Assembly (NCBI GenBank): GCA_003118195.1
Contig: BEXV01000027.1
Location: 242,215 to 306,214, forward strand
Direction: 5' to 3'
From: Hemicentrotus pulcherrimus
Taxonomy: Eukaryota > Echinodermata > Echinoidea > Camarodonta > Strongylocentrotidae
DNA length: 64,000 nucleotides
The notes beneath the pieces were generated by a model, which was not told the DNA's origin, did no database searches, and was given only the letters and a program-made list of their open reading frames with translations. Both the position numbers and the translations under genes were made by a program. Positions 1 to 12,152 of the stretch are shown in pieces. Each line of letters begins with the position of its first letter. Position 1 is the first letter of the stretch.

Positions 1-1181
1 CCCCCCCCCCCCCCCCTCACACAAAATCCTGGGTTTGTACATGTAAACTATATTTTTTCAATGTGATTTATTACCCCCTTATTTTCTTTGCATAAAATGA
101 AATGATAGTACACGTCTTGAGGTATTATATAGAATAAATATAAAAGCACTATTCAAATATTTGTACTGAAGATCAAACATGTAGCAGCAGCAACGTATAA
201 TTCAAACACAACCAGACAATTCTTGTCTTTTATTCCACAACTGTCTACTTACTTGTATTCCTCTCTCCAAACAAAGCAAGAGCAAGTTATGACATACTTT
301 TCCCCAAAATCTTGAGAATTCAATGGAATGTCCAGTGAATATGGGGTGATTTTGTAACCTTGACATTATAATGTGGTCAAGGGCCGAGAAGTACTTCACT
401 GAAGCAGCATACAAGGTGTGACTTGCAGAGACAAATATATTTCATTAAAGGTCTATGTTTACATTATCTACATAGCAAACATTGACAACCCATTGTGACC
501 ACGGGGTGAAGAACATAAAGAAGCAATCATTGCATTGAAACGTATTATAACTTTATAAATGTAATGTGCACACTTAAAAAATCTAACGATTGTTTGGGTG
601 TTTTTCAAATATTTCACAAATTTTGATATAAAAAAGTAGGAAATATGGAAGACATAAATGTATTTCTAATGTTGTGTAAGATTGTGACAACAATTTAGTG
701 GTCTTACAGACCTGGAAGACAATGACATTGAGTAAAACCACACTATCAACAATTAATATGCACTTATAGTTTTCTTTTCTTATACTCTACTACAATATAT
801 AATGGTTATCCAGCATGTCTTCACAAACAAGCTACATGTATCTAGTAAACCCCATTCAACCTGAGAGTGCCACCAAGTTTATAAACACACATATACAATG
901 TTCAATAAGCAGGATTACATGAGATAATTTTACAATTTCTTTGTGACTGCCCATCTTGATTATTTAAAAATGTTACACGATCCCACACTTCATGAGCCTG
1001 ATTAAATTTGAAGATAAAAGACAACTTTTCTCCAAAAGTATGACATCCAATTTCAAAATTTGTGCGCTTAAAACAGCCGATGGCACTAAAAGGATTAATA
1101 ACAAACGGCATATCACCTGTTTGGAGCCCTCCTAGAACCAGACAACACAATATTTTACAGATTAACTTCTCATAAAATTTC
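1..1181 (-). other. CPPED1: CPPED1 3' UTR / downstream flank
   Basis: This stretch follows the CPPED1 stop codon on the minus strand. I see no exon-like coding in it on either strand. Minus-strand AATAAA polyadenylation signals (read as TTTATT on the plus strand) occur at 228-233 and 67-72, so the mRNA probably ends within the window; which signal is used cannot be told. Bases 1-16 are a pure poly-C run at the window edge. Confidence 0.55.
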
Positions 1182-1411
1182 CTATCCTAGATCAATTGTA
1201 GCTGGAATATCATCCATGCCATAGTACTGATGAGATATGCTGTTCTCATGAACTTGGACCACCCGAAGACCTGAGGGTGTATTTCCAATTTCAAAGACGG
1301 AGGAATTCTCTGAAAGAGGGCAGCCCATCGCCGAGGTAACAACCTCCTCCATCCCTTTATAAGAACCTCCTGCGTTGCGGTGGTAGTGGCCGCAAAATAT
1401 AGTACTCACAC
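1182..1411 (-). CDS. CPPED1: CPPED1 coding exon 6 (stop)
   Basis: Encodes residues 228-303 and the TAG stop at 1182-1184. It carries motif [10 protein letters not shown], then the C-terminal strand [17 protein letters not shown], which aligns with the human GLRVVVVTAEKIVHRYY. The acceptor is TTTCAG|GT. Confidence 0.96.
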
Positions 1412-4400
1412 CTGAAAAATTTGAGGAGAAAAATCAATTCTTTTAATAGTTGCAAAAACTAATTTTGAATTTGGTCATCATTTAAAGTAGATTGCACAAT
1501 GCACAAAGTTCATATGAAGCAATATTAAAAATATTCAACTTGAGAGTTTAAAAAAAAAAACTTTCCACACAGAGACCTACCAACTGAATTTATAATATTA
1601 TGTAGCTAAAATAAAAAAAACAAATAAAGATGAAAAGAACCAACATGAACCAACATCAATACATGTACCATACACTACCCTGTCCCATATATCCCTGATT
1701 TTGTTTTGGAGAGAGAATGTAGTAATCTGCATGTTTTTATCATCATGTTAACATTTTACTAGGCTAAACAAGCTTCAATAATTTGCTATTTAGAAAGTCA
1801 TTAGACAATTTCTCAACACACAATTTCATTTTAAAAACACAAGATTACCATACCTCCTCTACCACAAGCCAAAACTATGAGAATGCATGATTAACTTTCC
1901 CTGTTTCTTATTATAATTTGATTTCTCATTGGGCATTGAACAGAAGTAGTGCTGCACTACACTTACCTGCTGCAAGAAACTTGTCCAACATTGGCATCCT
2001 AATATCTTGATCAATATTGAAGTACTCATTCTCTTCATCTGGAGTATTTAGAAACCATGGTATATGCTGGAACAGAACAAGGTGTTTGCATCCTGATGAC
2101 TTGGCAGCTGCAATTAAAACGGGATGAAGAAAATACAATGTAAGTCTGGTATTGAGGTGCAAGTTGATTGCAGATAATTCAACATGGTGTAGTCATTACC
2201 ATATGGTTGAATGTACATTTATGTTTTGATTCACTGTCAGCTAAGTGCCAGGACCCGCATACATGTACATCGAGTAACTGCCCCATTCCGATAAAACTTA
2301 ACATTTTAACAAACATTAATTTCAGTTATTTAAGTATAACTTACTGATGTAAAAACAAACTTGAAATATGGAGGGGAAAAAGAAGTGTAATTAAAGCTTA
2401 TTAAATATCGAACCCCCAAATACCATCTTTTGTGTCAAATACCATCCGGCAGGACACAGGGTATATTTGTGTCTGTAAAGTAAAAATGACATGGAAGTTT
2501 TGTTCTTCTTTTTTTTTAATTGTTATTGCACATACTTACAAATGTATGCCATTTTTGTCACACATTCAAGTGCACTCTTTAATACATAAAATGCTTTCAT
2601 GAGACCCTGTAAACCTAGTTTCATTTGACAGCTACCATCTTTTCTCATTTTGTTAACACCTTTAATTTAGTTTGAATTCTATTTGCCATGTCCAAGTTTT
2701 TGAATAAGTAGACAGAATCAGGTTTATCATTTATATTACATGTATGCAGATTTCATGAAGTGACTGCTACAGTAATTGATATTTGAAAATTGAAAATTAA
2801 AATACAAAAATTAAAAAATCAAGCTAGAGAGAGAGAGAGAGAGAGAGAGGGAAAAAAAAGCATATCATACCATCTAATTCTGCATCCAGCCATACATCTT
2901 GCTCTTTCTTTAGTTCTTCTACCATGCTAGCATCTTCGTAGAGTTGAGAATTTAAGACCAAGCATCGCACACCTCCGGCCCAAAATCCAAAATAGTCATC
3001 ACCAAATCTGAAAATTGAACCATTCAAGGAAACTGCTATTAGCATGTAAATGTTAATGAGTCACTTTTCACTCGTTACATTTGAAACCTAAATCTAATAT
3101 CATTCATTTCACAGAAGACATTCACTTCTGATAATTAAAACAAAAATGTATTTAAGAGAAAGAGAAGAATTAAACAATTAAAAGACGAAAAGGTTTTGTA
3201 ACATAAATGGGTACGAGAAAAATAATGGAAGTACCGGCAGTACTTCTACAAAGAGATATTTCAGTTCAAGTACACCATCAGTGAATGGTACAACGTCTTG
3301 TCGAGTAGTCAGATTAATGCACGTATATGCACTCACATAGAATAGGACATGCACACAACCCAAGCCAGACTTAGGTTCCATGTGAGCCCTACAGTGTATA
3401 CACTGGTTTTTATGTATCCTTTATTTTTGTATGCTAAATCTGTTTACTTATAAAATGCCATGTTTTTAGAGGTTGGTTTTATACATTCTTGCTATACATA
3501 AATATTTTTTTAAGGTGATTGTTACACTTTAAGATCAAGGTGACGACTGAAAGTATATTTTCATGAAATTCTCCTCTTCAATAGTACAATCAACATAAAA
3601 ATTAAAGATCATACTATACAAAGTAATAGGTTCCCAGGCCGACAACTCATCTCTTAAAAAACTATTTGTCAAGAAAATTACAAGTTTACTTACTTTCTAA
3701 GGTGGTAAGAAAAAATAAGTAAAGCTGTAAAAATAATAATATTTTTGGATGGATTAGAGTCATAGAGTAGATGAATAATTTCTGATAGGCATTACAAACA
3801 TTCATGTATTTTGCTTTAGACATACTTGTTCCTGAAGTGTTGTATAGATTTTCTAGTTGGAGTATTTCCTATATCATGATTGCCACAGACACAGACTAAG
3901 GGTATACTGGGGTCCACCTTGGCAAACTCTTTCAAGAAATCTGCTTCTTGTTCTTCTTTCTGAGCATCCCCTGATTGAATAAACACAATAAAAAAAATAC
4001 ATTTATCAAGTCATATCTACCTGTACATTTACGTGCTTCATGAAAACAAATTACAAAACAGATTCTTTTTAATACTTAACTTAAAGTCATAAAAATGTGA
4101 TCTTGCATGATCAAAGTACATCTCCATTTAATGTAAAATTATATGACTTTAAGACATAAAAAAAAGTAACAATGTACATTAAGTAGTGCTGTAAGTCAGA
4201 CGCTATGTTCGTGTTCGGTTCGGTTCGGCAGAGTTCGGCAATATTTCACCTGAACTTGGTTCGGTTCGGGGTTCGGTAATATAATAGTAAGCATCGTTAT
4301 AGCCACGGCAGTCGGCACTGGGCGGGCCGGCCGGCCGGGCCCGACCAGCACGAAGGACTTCTGCCCACTCCAGCTGAAATACAGTGCTTCCAATCAGCAC

Positions 4401-7396
4401 GAATTTCGCATTAAAAAACTGCTCTAAACGTAATTTTTCATTAAGAAAAGTACTACTTACATTCGTATTTCCGTCTTGAATCGTGTTTTATTTTCAATTT
4501 TAAAAGAATCATGTTTTCAATTTGTCAATAAATGATATTTTTTCAAGATTTTCCGAGACGGTTGTTGTCTAATGTGAGAGTCATGAAAGTTGCCATCTTG
4601 AATAGCTATTCAGGCTCGTCAATAACTGTTTTTTATAAATTTTTATTTTCAATAGTAAAAATTTAAAATCCCCATTTTTCCTGAATAAATAAATACAATA
4701 CTATAATATGTATTTATTTCATTATTTATATTGTTAAATTTGTCCGATATTGTTACGATTAAAATATTGATGATTTGTTTTGTTAAAGGGATTTGAGCTG
4801 AACTTGTTTTGATCATGCACATGTATTCTTGTTTATAGCTTGCGATCGCGACGTAGCGTGGTCAGGATTTGGGAGTTTAAATGGCGCCAGTGAAGTCGTG
4901 CCAACCACTAGATAGGCATAAATCACAAAATGGGAAAAAAGTCAACATAAAATGAGCAGTCATGACATGAAAATTAGGTAAAAAATGACAAGCTTATTAA
5001 CTTGCAAAAACGTTTTATTTTTTCTGCCGAACATCCGAACCAGGCCTTTGTGTTCGGTTCGGTTCGGTTCGGTTCGGTTCGGTTCGGAAGTGCCATGTTC
5101 GGCGAACTTCCGTTCGGTTCGGCAGTTCGGCTACAGCACTAACATTAAGCTACATAAAATCAGTATATCTGAGATTTACTATGTGTTAGCCAAGATTGCT
5201 GTACATGTACAATGATGTGTACATGAATGTTATTACACACATGTAGTTTATTACATATATTTGCATTATTTTGTTCTGCAATGTTTGATAGATCTGCCCA
5301 AAGTGTATGTCTTACATGAATATAATCATCATCATATTTGAATTTGTATTCAGTTTCATTCACTGACATTAATTTACTTTACTTAGTTTGAATAAGAATT
5401 TTCATTTCATTTAATTCTTTTGATCCTATAATGAAATTATGATAAAAATTGATTAAAATATATTTACAATGCCATGTATAATGAAGAGCACCAACATGGG
5501 TTTGGAATTGGATATAAAGGACGAGGCAGTGTGCTGTAGTGTCAATAGATCTGAAAATCCCCCACTTAATGGGGGGGGATCTTCTTTTAAATTAAAACCC
5601 TATCATCTACTTGTACAGTCTTTTGATTACCTTGCAATATGTGATTACCTAATCGCTATAAGAACACAAAAACACAGCATTCAATGAAGAGGCAAATATT
5701 TTTATATTGGACTGCTATAAAATGATGAAACAAAAAACGAACAAAAAAACACAATTGTGTGGACACTCACCAGGCATAGCATGAACTAGATCCCCACACA
5801 CCACAAAGAACTTTGGTTTAGGGTTCATCTTATTGATGGCTGCTACAGCTTTCCTTGTAAGTTCAATTTCAGCCTGCCAGCCGATGGGTGTCTTTCCAGC
5901 CATGTCATCCATCATACCATACTGGGGATCTGCTCCCTGGATGAAACAAAATGGACCCTTCCACTCCTTCTCATTGTCTGCATCAATGGAAAAACAAAAT
6001 AATAACAATAATAACAAGAATAAAGAACATTTTCTTTGAATACTAATTATTTCAATTTATGATTAAATAACCATGCAATTAATTTGGATCCACAATGATC
6101 TGTAATAGTGCTAATTGCTAATTAATCATACATCAAGATCACATGCAACAAGCCATATACACCTGTAGATTGGGAGGAGAGATGAGATATGATGTTCCAT
6201 GCCCTACTGAGTGCTCTTCTTTGTTTTTCAATACAAGGAGACGACCCTACAACTAAAACCCCTAAACCGCCTAGATCCGCCCCTGCCATATCTTTGGTGA
6301 TCTCCTTCTCAATATTGATTTACAGGTCGAGTTACATTATTTGGTAGTCTTTTAGAAAAAACAAATTTCAGAAGATTCACACTTTTCACAACAAAATACT
6401 TCTCCATGTTTTAGTGCTTGAGCGATCGTCTCCAGCTCCAGCAGATATTGAGCTTCAGCGTGCACACCGGTACTACCAGCGCAGTATACATGTAGCCACT
6501 GCTGATGGCCGCACTAGCTGCACTGGGAGCTTCTGTTGTTTGTATCGGTAATACTCATAGAGATGGGAGAGAAAGCATCATCTAAGTTCCATTTCATTGG
6601 TTTAAGTTTTTAAAATTGATACTCAATATTGTGTTAAAGTTATATCAGAAAAGATAATCTTTATCTTATAATTTATTCCACGGGGGCGATTTTTAATTTT
6701 GCAACCGTGAGCAACCTGATGGGGGCGATTATGGAGCTCACGGGGGCAAATCACCCACCGGCCACCGCCCCCGTGTATTTTGTGCGCTGGTGCATACTAC
6801 TACATGTACATGTATTTACAGCCCCTAGGGAAAAAGTCTTTCAGCAACTAATGGACATAATTATTGTAGCTGAAATTGTAATATGTTTGCAACAAATGGG
6901 AGAGTTGTCCCTCAATCATCCTAGATCCTAAAGAAAAGTGGGATACATTTGTGCAACATTTTACTAACCAAATTTCCAATTTTAGATTCACCTCACACAC
7001 TCATTATCTACAATTACGTACATTGATATATACACACACTTTTATCTCATCTTTCTAATATTCCTTAACTCTCTTATCCAAGGCCAAGTTCATTCAAACT
7101 TTTACCCGTTTCTCATTTCTCATTGCCAGATATTGAGAGAACTCAACTTTAAAGTAAAAATGAACAGTTTGATCACCCCCAATGTCATTTTGATTATGTC
7201 AGTGAGAGAACAAAACAAAACAAAACAAGAAGAAGTCTAATAACAAAATTAACAAATAAATTACAAAAGTCAAACTAAAATTGGGGTAAAAAGCAAACAA
7301 ATGCAGACAACAAAACACAAAAACAACAATCACAATTTCCTTACCTCCTAATCCCTCATATTTTCGATTATTTGTTTTGATCCTGAATTCTGCCAT
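1182..7396 (-). CDS. CPPED1: CPPED1, calcineurin-like metallophosphoesterase, complete gene (6 coding exons)
   Basis: This gene encodes a cytosolic Ser/Thr protein phosphatase of the calcineurin-like metallophosphoesterase family; the human protein is reported to act on AKT1. Coding exons, 5' to 3' on the minus strand, are 7345-7396, 5771-5977, 3826-3970, 2871-3007, 1967-2107 and 1182-1411. All junctions are GT-AG and in phase, giving 912 nt and 303 aa; the human protein is 314 aa. All five metal/catalytic motifs are present in order: GADPQYG (residues 32-38), GDLVHA (79-84), GNHDIGN (116-122), FQHIP (193-197) and GHYHRNAGG (235-243). No signal peptide or membrane segment is visible, which fits a soluble enzyme. 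The ATG at 7396 is the only start in the first exon and gives a short N-terminus before the conserved EKEWKGPF block. Family assignment is very secure; the substrate in this animal is inferred. Confidence 0.97.
1967..2107 (-). CDS. CPPED1: CPPED1 coding exon 5
   Basis: Encodes residues 181-227 plus one base of G228. It carries motif [11 protein letters not shown], with metal ligand H195. The acceptor is TTGCAG|CT and the donor GCAG|GTAAGT. Confidence 0.95.
2826..2849. repeat. (GA)n microsatellite
   Basis: About twelve GA units lie in the CPPED1 intron 22 bp beyond the exon 4 donor. Read on the mRNA strand this is a (CT)n tract. Confidence 0.9.
2871..3007 (-). CDS. CPPED1: CPPED1 coding exon 4
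   Basis: Encodes residues 135-180 plus one base of A181. [13 protein letters not shown] and [10 protein letters not shown] match the core beta-strands of the family. The acceptor is TTTCAG|A and the donor GATG|GTATGA. A (GA)n tract begins just inside the following intron. Confidence 0.95.
3826..3970 (-). CDS. CPPED1: CPPED1 coding exon 3
   Basis: Encodes residues 87-134 plus two bases of K135. It carries motif [13 protein letters not shown], where N117 and H118 are the expected metal/phosphate ligands. The acceptor is AATCAG|GG and the donor AACAA|GTATGT. Confidence 0.95.
4184..5141. mobile_element. Non-autonomous hAT-type transposon, complete, with 8-bp target duplication
   Basis: This 958-bp element lies in the CPPED1 intron between exons 3 and 2. 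It begins TAGTGCTGTA (4184-4193) and ends TACAGCACTA (5132-5141), perfect 10-bp terminal inverted repeats. It is flanked on both sides by an identical 8-bp direct repeat, ACATTAAG (4176-4183 and 5142-5149). An 8-bp duplication with TAG-starting termini is the hallmark of hAT elements. Both subterminal regions carry runs of TTCGG: scattered at 4210-4280 and a pure tandem near 5047-5085. A GC-rich block sits at 4310-4370. No transposase is encoded, so it would need a helper in trans. The perfect duplication implies a recent insertion. Confidence 0.9.
5047..5086. repeat. (TTCGG)n tandem tract inside the hAT element
   Basis: Seven or so GGTTC units in a row sit near the right end of the transposon, with further single copies up to the terminus and a second group near the left end. 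Subterminal short repeats in hAT elements often serve as transposase binding sites; that role is inferred here. Confidence 0.85.
5771..5977 (-). CDS. CPPED1: CPPED1 coding exon 2
   Basis: Encodes residues 18-86 plus one base of G87. It carries metal motif I (GADPQYG) and motif II (GDLVHAMPG). The acceptor is ATGCAG|AC and the donor CCTG|GTGAGT. The block [19 protein letters not shown] is nearly identical to the human segment. Confidence 0.96.
5978..7344 (-). other. CPPED1: CPPED1 intron 1
   Basis: Mostly unique AT-rich DNA. Near 6262-6290 a segment reads, on the minus strand, CAGGGGCGGATCTAGG, resembling one end of a widespread MITE class; no partner end was found. At 6678-6778 is a GC-rich block bounded by CACGGGGGCG and its reverse complement CGCCCCCGTG. 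No exon is visible. Confidence 0.55.
7345..7396 (-). CDS. CPPED1: CPPED1 coding exon 1 (start)
   Basis: Encodes residues 1-17 plus one base of D18, beginning [10 protein letters not shown]. The donor reads G|GTAAGG on the minus strand. The tail is shorter than in the human protein and is not part of the catalytic fold. A CCAAT sequence lies on the minus strand at 7403-7407, so close to the ATG that it probably falls in the 5' UTR. Confidence 0.9.
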
Positions 7397-7938
7397 TATT
7401 CAATTGGTCAAGGGCTGGTTAAACTGAACTTCTCCTGGACTGAAGTGAGCAATAACGGTACACGTCCACCATGCACTTGCTACGGCCAACGCCTACGCTG
7501 CTGCGCCGAACCGACTCCGATGCGATTAGAAGGGTTTGTGGTCAGTAGCGTAGGCGCCACCCGCTGCACTGTGCTGCTCAACTTGGAGTGGAGTTGGACT
7601 TGTACTCTTGGTCAAAGAAAAATCGACCATCTGGATTCACACTACCATTAATTTTCTCCTCATCTGTTCGTGTTATTTTCGATCGTGTTTTTTTTTCTTC
7701 CAGCACGTACAGAATATATTGTTTACTTTACCAAAATCAAAAATACGATGAGCGAATTCAGCACAAAAATATCAATCGCAGCAGCTAAATAATTCTATTA
7801 TGGAAAGCCGCATGTAGGATCGTTTTTGTTGTTGAAACAAAAAAGGTGTTTGAATTAATTTTATTCAACAATACAAAATCGCAAAAAAAGATATAAGGGG
7901 GCAACTGTCCTGGCAGAGGTATTTTTCAGATAAATTTG

Positions 7939-8050
7939 TAAATTTATTGTAATCACAAATTGTAGAAAGGTTGGAAATGATAAGATGTATTAAATGTTTT
8001 GAGTATTTAACAAACAGTGGGTTATAGTGCAATAATATCTATTGTCTACT
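7939..8050 (+). repeat. 112-bp direct repeat, copy 1
   Basis: Runs from TAAATTTATTGTAATCAC to TCTATTGTCTACT and recurs at 8114-8225 with only a few differences, 175 bp downstream. The 63 bp between the copies is part of a 67-bp arm that reappears inverted at 8540-8606. Confidence 0.9.
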
Positions 8051-8606
8051 CTATCTTTACATATTAAAAGTAGAATTAAATTCCTCATTTACATAACCCA
8101 TGGTCTAAATTAGTAAATTTATTGTAATCACAAAATGTAGAAAGGTTGGAAATGATAAGATGTATTTAATTTTTTGAGTATTTAACAAACAGTGGGTTAT
8201 AGTGCAATAATATCTATTGTCTACTTCAAATACATGAACGTTAGTGTATAGATTTGGAATACAACAATCTTATAATATATCTTGTAATACTCTTGATAAA
8301 TGTAGCAGTGGCGGATTCAAGATTATCTAGCAAGGGGCAGAGCCGATGGGGTATTGGGTAAGGGGCACATTGTCACACCGTCGTTGTGCCCAAAACATAT
8401 AAAAAGGGAATATTTTGCACTTTAAAACACCCCACCCCTTCTCCGGTTATGGGATGGGGAAACTCCAAAAATCCACAACCTTGGGTGTGTATAAGAACCA
8501 TTCTAGCCATGAGGGTGTAAACACTTTTATCATTTTGTGCTAATTTAGACCATGGGTTATGTAAATGAGGTATTTAATTCTACTTTTAATATGTAAAGAT
8601 AGAGTA
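8047..8606. mobile_element. Candidate foldback/MITE-like element with 67-bp inverted arms
   Basis: 8047-8113 and 8540-8606 are reverse complements over 67 bp with one mismatch that I can find, separated by 426 bp. Both outer edges are TA followed inward by CTCTATCTTTACATATT, which would fit a Tc1/mariner-type TA target duplication. No transposase is present. A local inverted duplication or assembly error is the alternative, because the left arm is also embedded in a direct repeat. Confidence 0.6.
8114..8225 (+). repeat. 112-bp direct repeat, copy 2
   Basis: Second copy of the unit at 7939-8050, in the same orientation. It begins exactly where the left inverted arm (8047-8113) ends, so the order is unit, arm, unit, unrelated DNA, inverted arm. 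Confidence 0.9.
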
Positions 8607-8764
8607 CTAAAAACACCTTCGCTTATTTTGTGAGACTATGATTATCATTTTGTACAAAATAACAATTTCTTACAGAGGCAGCGGACATCGCCGGCAAGGG
8701 GCACAGTCCCCCCCCCCCTGTAAGTGTCCCCTACAACAATGACAATCATCCATATTCAAATGTG

Positions 8765-9515
8765 AGAGGTGCCCTTTTACTTTAACAAGTGCCCTTTTCC
8801 TTTGTAATAAGTGCCCCTGTTCTTATCTGATGAGTGCCCCTTTTCACCAGCTGATAAGTGCCTTCTTTTCTATTGACACGTGCATAATTTTTATTTCTCA
8901 GTGCATTTTTCTCCTTCTGATAAATGCGGGATAAATGCCACTTTTCTTGTGACATTTTGAAATACCTAACACAAGAGAAGTCCAGGGATGGACGTGCATA
9001 CCTTAGCAAAGGGTATGGGAGTGTGAGTGGGAGTGTGTTAATGTTTAATAAGAGGGCCTTCTCATTATCTAAAATGCCCCTTATCACATTTCTGATAAAT
9101 CCACTATTAGAATCTGACTGGTACCCCTTTTATATTGACACGTGCCCGTTTTGATTTGTAATGATATGTGCCCTTTTCCATTCTCACAAGTGCCCCTATT
9201 CCGAGTGCCTCTTTTGGGGCCTAGAAAAAGTGCTCCTTTCCACATCTGATAATTACCCCCTTCATCTCTCATAATAGGCTCTTTGCAAGATGTGCCCCTA
9301 ATATTTTGACAAGTGCCTCTTTTCCTTTGTATGCCCCTTTTCATCCTTATAGTGTCCCTTTTCATCTCAGTTCCGCTGCCCTTATTCAAATTTAAGAGGT
9401 GCCCTCTTTAGATTTGAAATAAGAGCCCCATTTTCCCCTTTGTAATAAGTGCCCCTTTTCTGTTCTTATAAGTGTCCTTTTCTCTTTGGATAAATGCCCC
9501 CTTTTCCTTTCAACA
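8765..9515 (+). repeat. Degenerate ~22-bp minisatellite, consensus near GTGCCCCTTTTC
   Basis: GTGCCC(C)TTTT recurs every 20-25 bp with spacers such as TTTGTAATAA and CTGATAA, in two blocks around a less regular middle (roughly 8940-9065). Units differ by several bases, so the array is old or under loose homogenisation. Frames through it yield charged repetitive peptides with no domain and are not genes. Confidence 0.8.
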
Positions 9516-11865
9516 TCAAATGTACTACTAATTTAAAGCGACACAGACCTACTATTTCCTTAATTTCGCTCAAAGCTCGCTCGCATTTACACTTACAGTT
9601 TATATAGTTAAAATCCCATTAGGGTTGTTATATTCCTCTTTAAAAGGTGCAACTTGTTGCACTGCGACCTTACAATTCTCCACAAAAAAATCGCTCAAAT
9701 CTAAAATAATTCACCCAACTGCAAAGTATGATGCTGAATCAGTATATTGGACCAAGTAAATAAAGAAACAGATATTGAAAACATCCCTGAATATGTAATA
9801 ACAATGTAGGGGTATATAAATACAAAAATCTTAAAATTGAGTTTTCCCTTCGTAGGTGCCCCTTTATTTCGCTCCTCCGCCCCTCCCCCTTTAGCCCTTA
9901 AATTAGTTAATTATATATTTAGCGATTCAACTGCGTTTATATCGATCAATTATATACTTACTTGTAATGACATGATTTTGAAAAAAGGAAATTTTATTCC
10001 AATAAGAGGTTCCATGATATGTTTCCTGAGCGATGCCTCATGGACTACTCACTGATCCTGGCACTCATGGGGTATGGTTAATAATTGTAGCAGTGGCTTT
10101 ATAAGCACTTTTCAAGGGTGCACTGGAGAGTGTCATACAACTGGTACTAAAATAATGAGGCATGATCCTAGTAGTTAGTGTTATCACTTGAAATCCATAG
10201 TCAGTGTGACTGTTCCCATCCCGAATATGCTTAGGTTGTACTTACACTTCTCTTAACTACTTCATATTGTTAAGACCCTATCTCTTCCAAAGAAGTTCAC
10301 TGTTAAATTAAATCTTGGCTACATAGTCTAAATACGTTTGTCTATGTAGCTAGGGTATAAAGAAACTAGGATTCCGCAGGTCATCTGATGATGATGCCCT
10401 TTGTCATAGATTCATGACAACGATGATGATGATGTTGTTTTTTTTTATAAATATAATTTGTATAGTGGCATTTCCTATTGCCAGATGATATTATGTAACA
10501 TTATTTATTTGGTAAGTGTTACTACGTGTACTAGCGCTTAGCAGACGTAATTCATTGGGTTGCCAATCAAAATATTCATCATTGGAAGTTTTAAAATTAA
10601 TTTGATATAAAGAGTGAAACTTCAAATTGTAATAAATATTAATTAAATTTATCGTTTAATTATTTATAGGAAACAATACATCAAAAAAAATATTTTAAAT
10701 TTGTTCATTTTTGCAATTCACAGCATGATGCTTGGAGCGGTTCCAAACGCGCGAGATTAAAATGTTGAGCTTTCCGACACGTCTACGTCTAGCTCGTGAT
10801 CCTGCATGGCCTATAGCACCGCTATCCACCGGGGCAGACGAGGCGCCTAGCTAGTTCGAAGTTCGCAGTGCGAAGTTGCTAATAGCAGCACCTGGCTCTA
10901 GCTCGAGGCCGCTCTAGCCTGGCAGTTCTATTCTTCTTTCTTCTTCCTCAGCTCCGCTCTTCTCGGAGATCTGCAGTTGTGTCCTGCATGACATAGGTGC
11001 CGATCTAGTGCCGTTGGGAGAAAAGTGTGCAGTTCGAGGACTCGAGCAATTACGAGACAAACAGACTCTAGAGTCTAGTAGTCTAGACGAATGATCAGAA
11101 TTAACATGATCTGTTTTATCCTGCTCGCAGTTTAAACGTTTTCAGGTGAGTTAATATGCATGCAGCTTTGTTTGGCTTCATGGCTAATTGCAAAAACAAA
11201 AATGATGATATGATGAAGAATAGAGCTAGACCTAGGTCTACAAATATTTGTTTTGTCCACAATGTGGTAGATCTCAAAGTCTAACTTGCTAGACGTCTAA
11301 ATAAATTGTTAATGTTACATGTTAGCCTACATCATACTAGGTCTAGGCCTAGGCTAGACCGCTCTACTTCGGGGTAAACCTGGCCTGGCCAGATTCGCTA
11401 GCTGAAGCATACTGCACCATACTGCACAGGCGATGTGTATATTTTACTAGTTTGGAGTTACTAGACCTTAGGTCTAGTCAGTGAGCAAATGTCCTAATTT
11501 AACCTAGATTCTAAATCAGTAAATCATAAATGATCCCAAATTCCATGGATCTTCTTCAAAGCATCTACGTAGATAGACCAAAAGCTATATCGTCGGTTGT
11601 TCCACTGAGACTACGTCTGGCTTCACTAGACCTCCGGACATAGAGACTGAATGATCGCCTATGCCATCGTACGATAAAGATAAAGTCTACGGGTAAACGA
11701 TAAGACGATACTGCCCTGACGCTAAGTTAAATCCTTTTTTTGTAGAATCGCATGCACTAACATATATAATTGGCAGCCAGATTGGCAACACACATTGTAA
11801 GAATTAAGAAAATACGTACCTTTGACCTCTGCATATGAAATGTTCTTCAAAAAAGTGTTATTATC

Positions 11866-12152
11866 TCTTCCACTTGACTGTCTTCAGACGACAGCCATCT
11901 TGAATCAAAGTAATGAATATTCATGCCAAAGTTATTTAGTCTCCACCCCATTGACCTCATTCATAGACTCGCACGTACCTGCACTTACACTTACGTCTCT
12001 CATTGGAAATGCATGGTGGATACTTACGTTTGAGTTCTCGTGTTGTCTTCTTCATGTGCGAGCGCTATCCTCGACGCGACGCACGGAGGAGCTAACCAAG
12101 GAGAGGTCAACCATTCTCATTATCGTATTTGATTATTCATTAGCCACCATTT
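11866..12152 (+). repeat. 287-bp duplicated block, copy A (probable haplotype duplicate)
   Basis: Matches 12330-12616 over the full 287 bp without indels and with six substitutions (about 2%). It ends one base before a single N at 12153. The length identity and low divergence suggest two alleles of the EXO1 upstream region placed in tandem by the assembler, rather than a true duplication. Confidence 0.85.

Larger units (their letters stand above)
1412..3825 (-). other. CPPED1: CPPED1 introns between exons 3 and 6
   Basis: Apart from exons 4 (2871-3007) and 5 (1967-2107), this span is AT-rich intron: 1412-1966, 2108-2870 and 3008-3825. The one distinct feature is the (GA)n tract at 2826-2849. 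I see no other genes in it. Confidence 0.8.

Noticed and set aside
4196..4400. Two overlapping minus-strand frames
   Set aside because: They lie in the GC-rich block and TTCGG repeats of the hAT element and do not resemble a transposase.
8782..9389. Minus-strand frames of about 100 aa with repeated KRGT words
   Set aside because: They are translations of the GTGCCCC minisatellite; the repetition comes from the DNA array.
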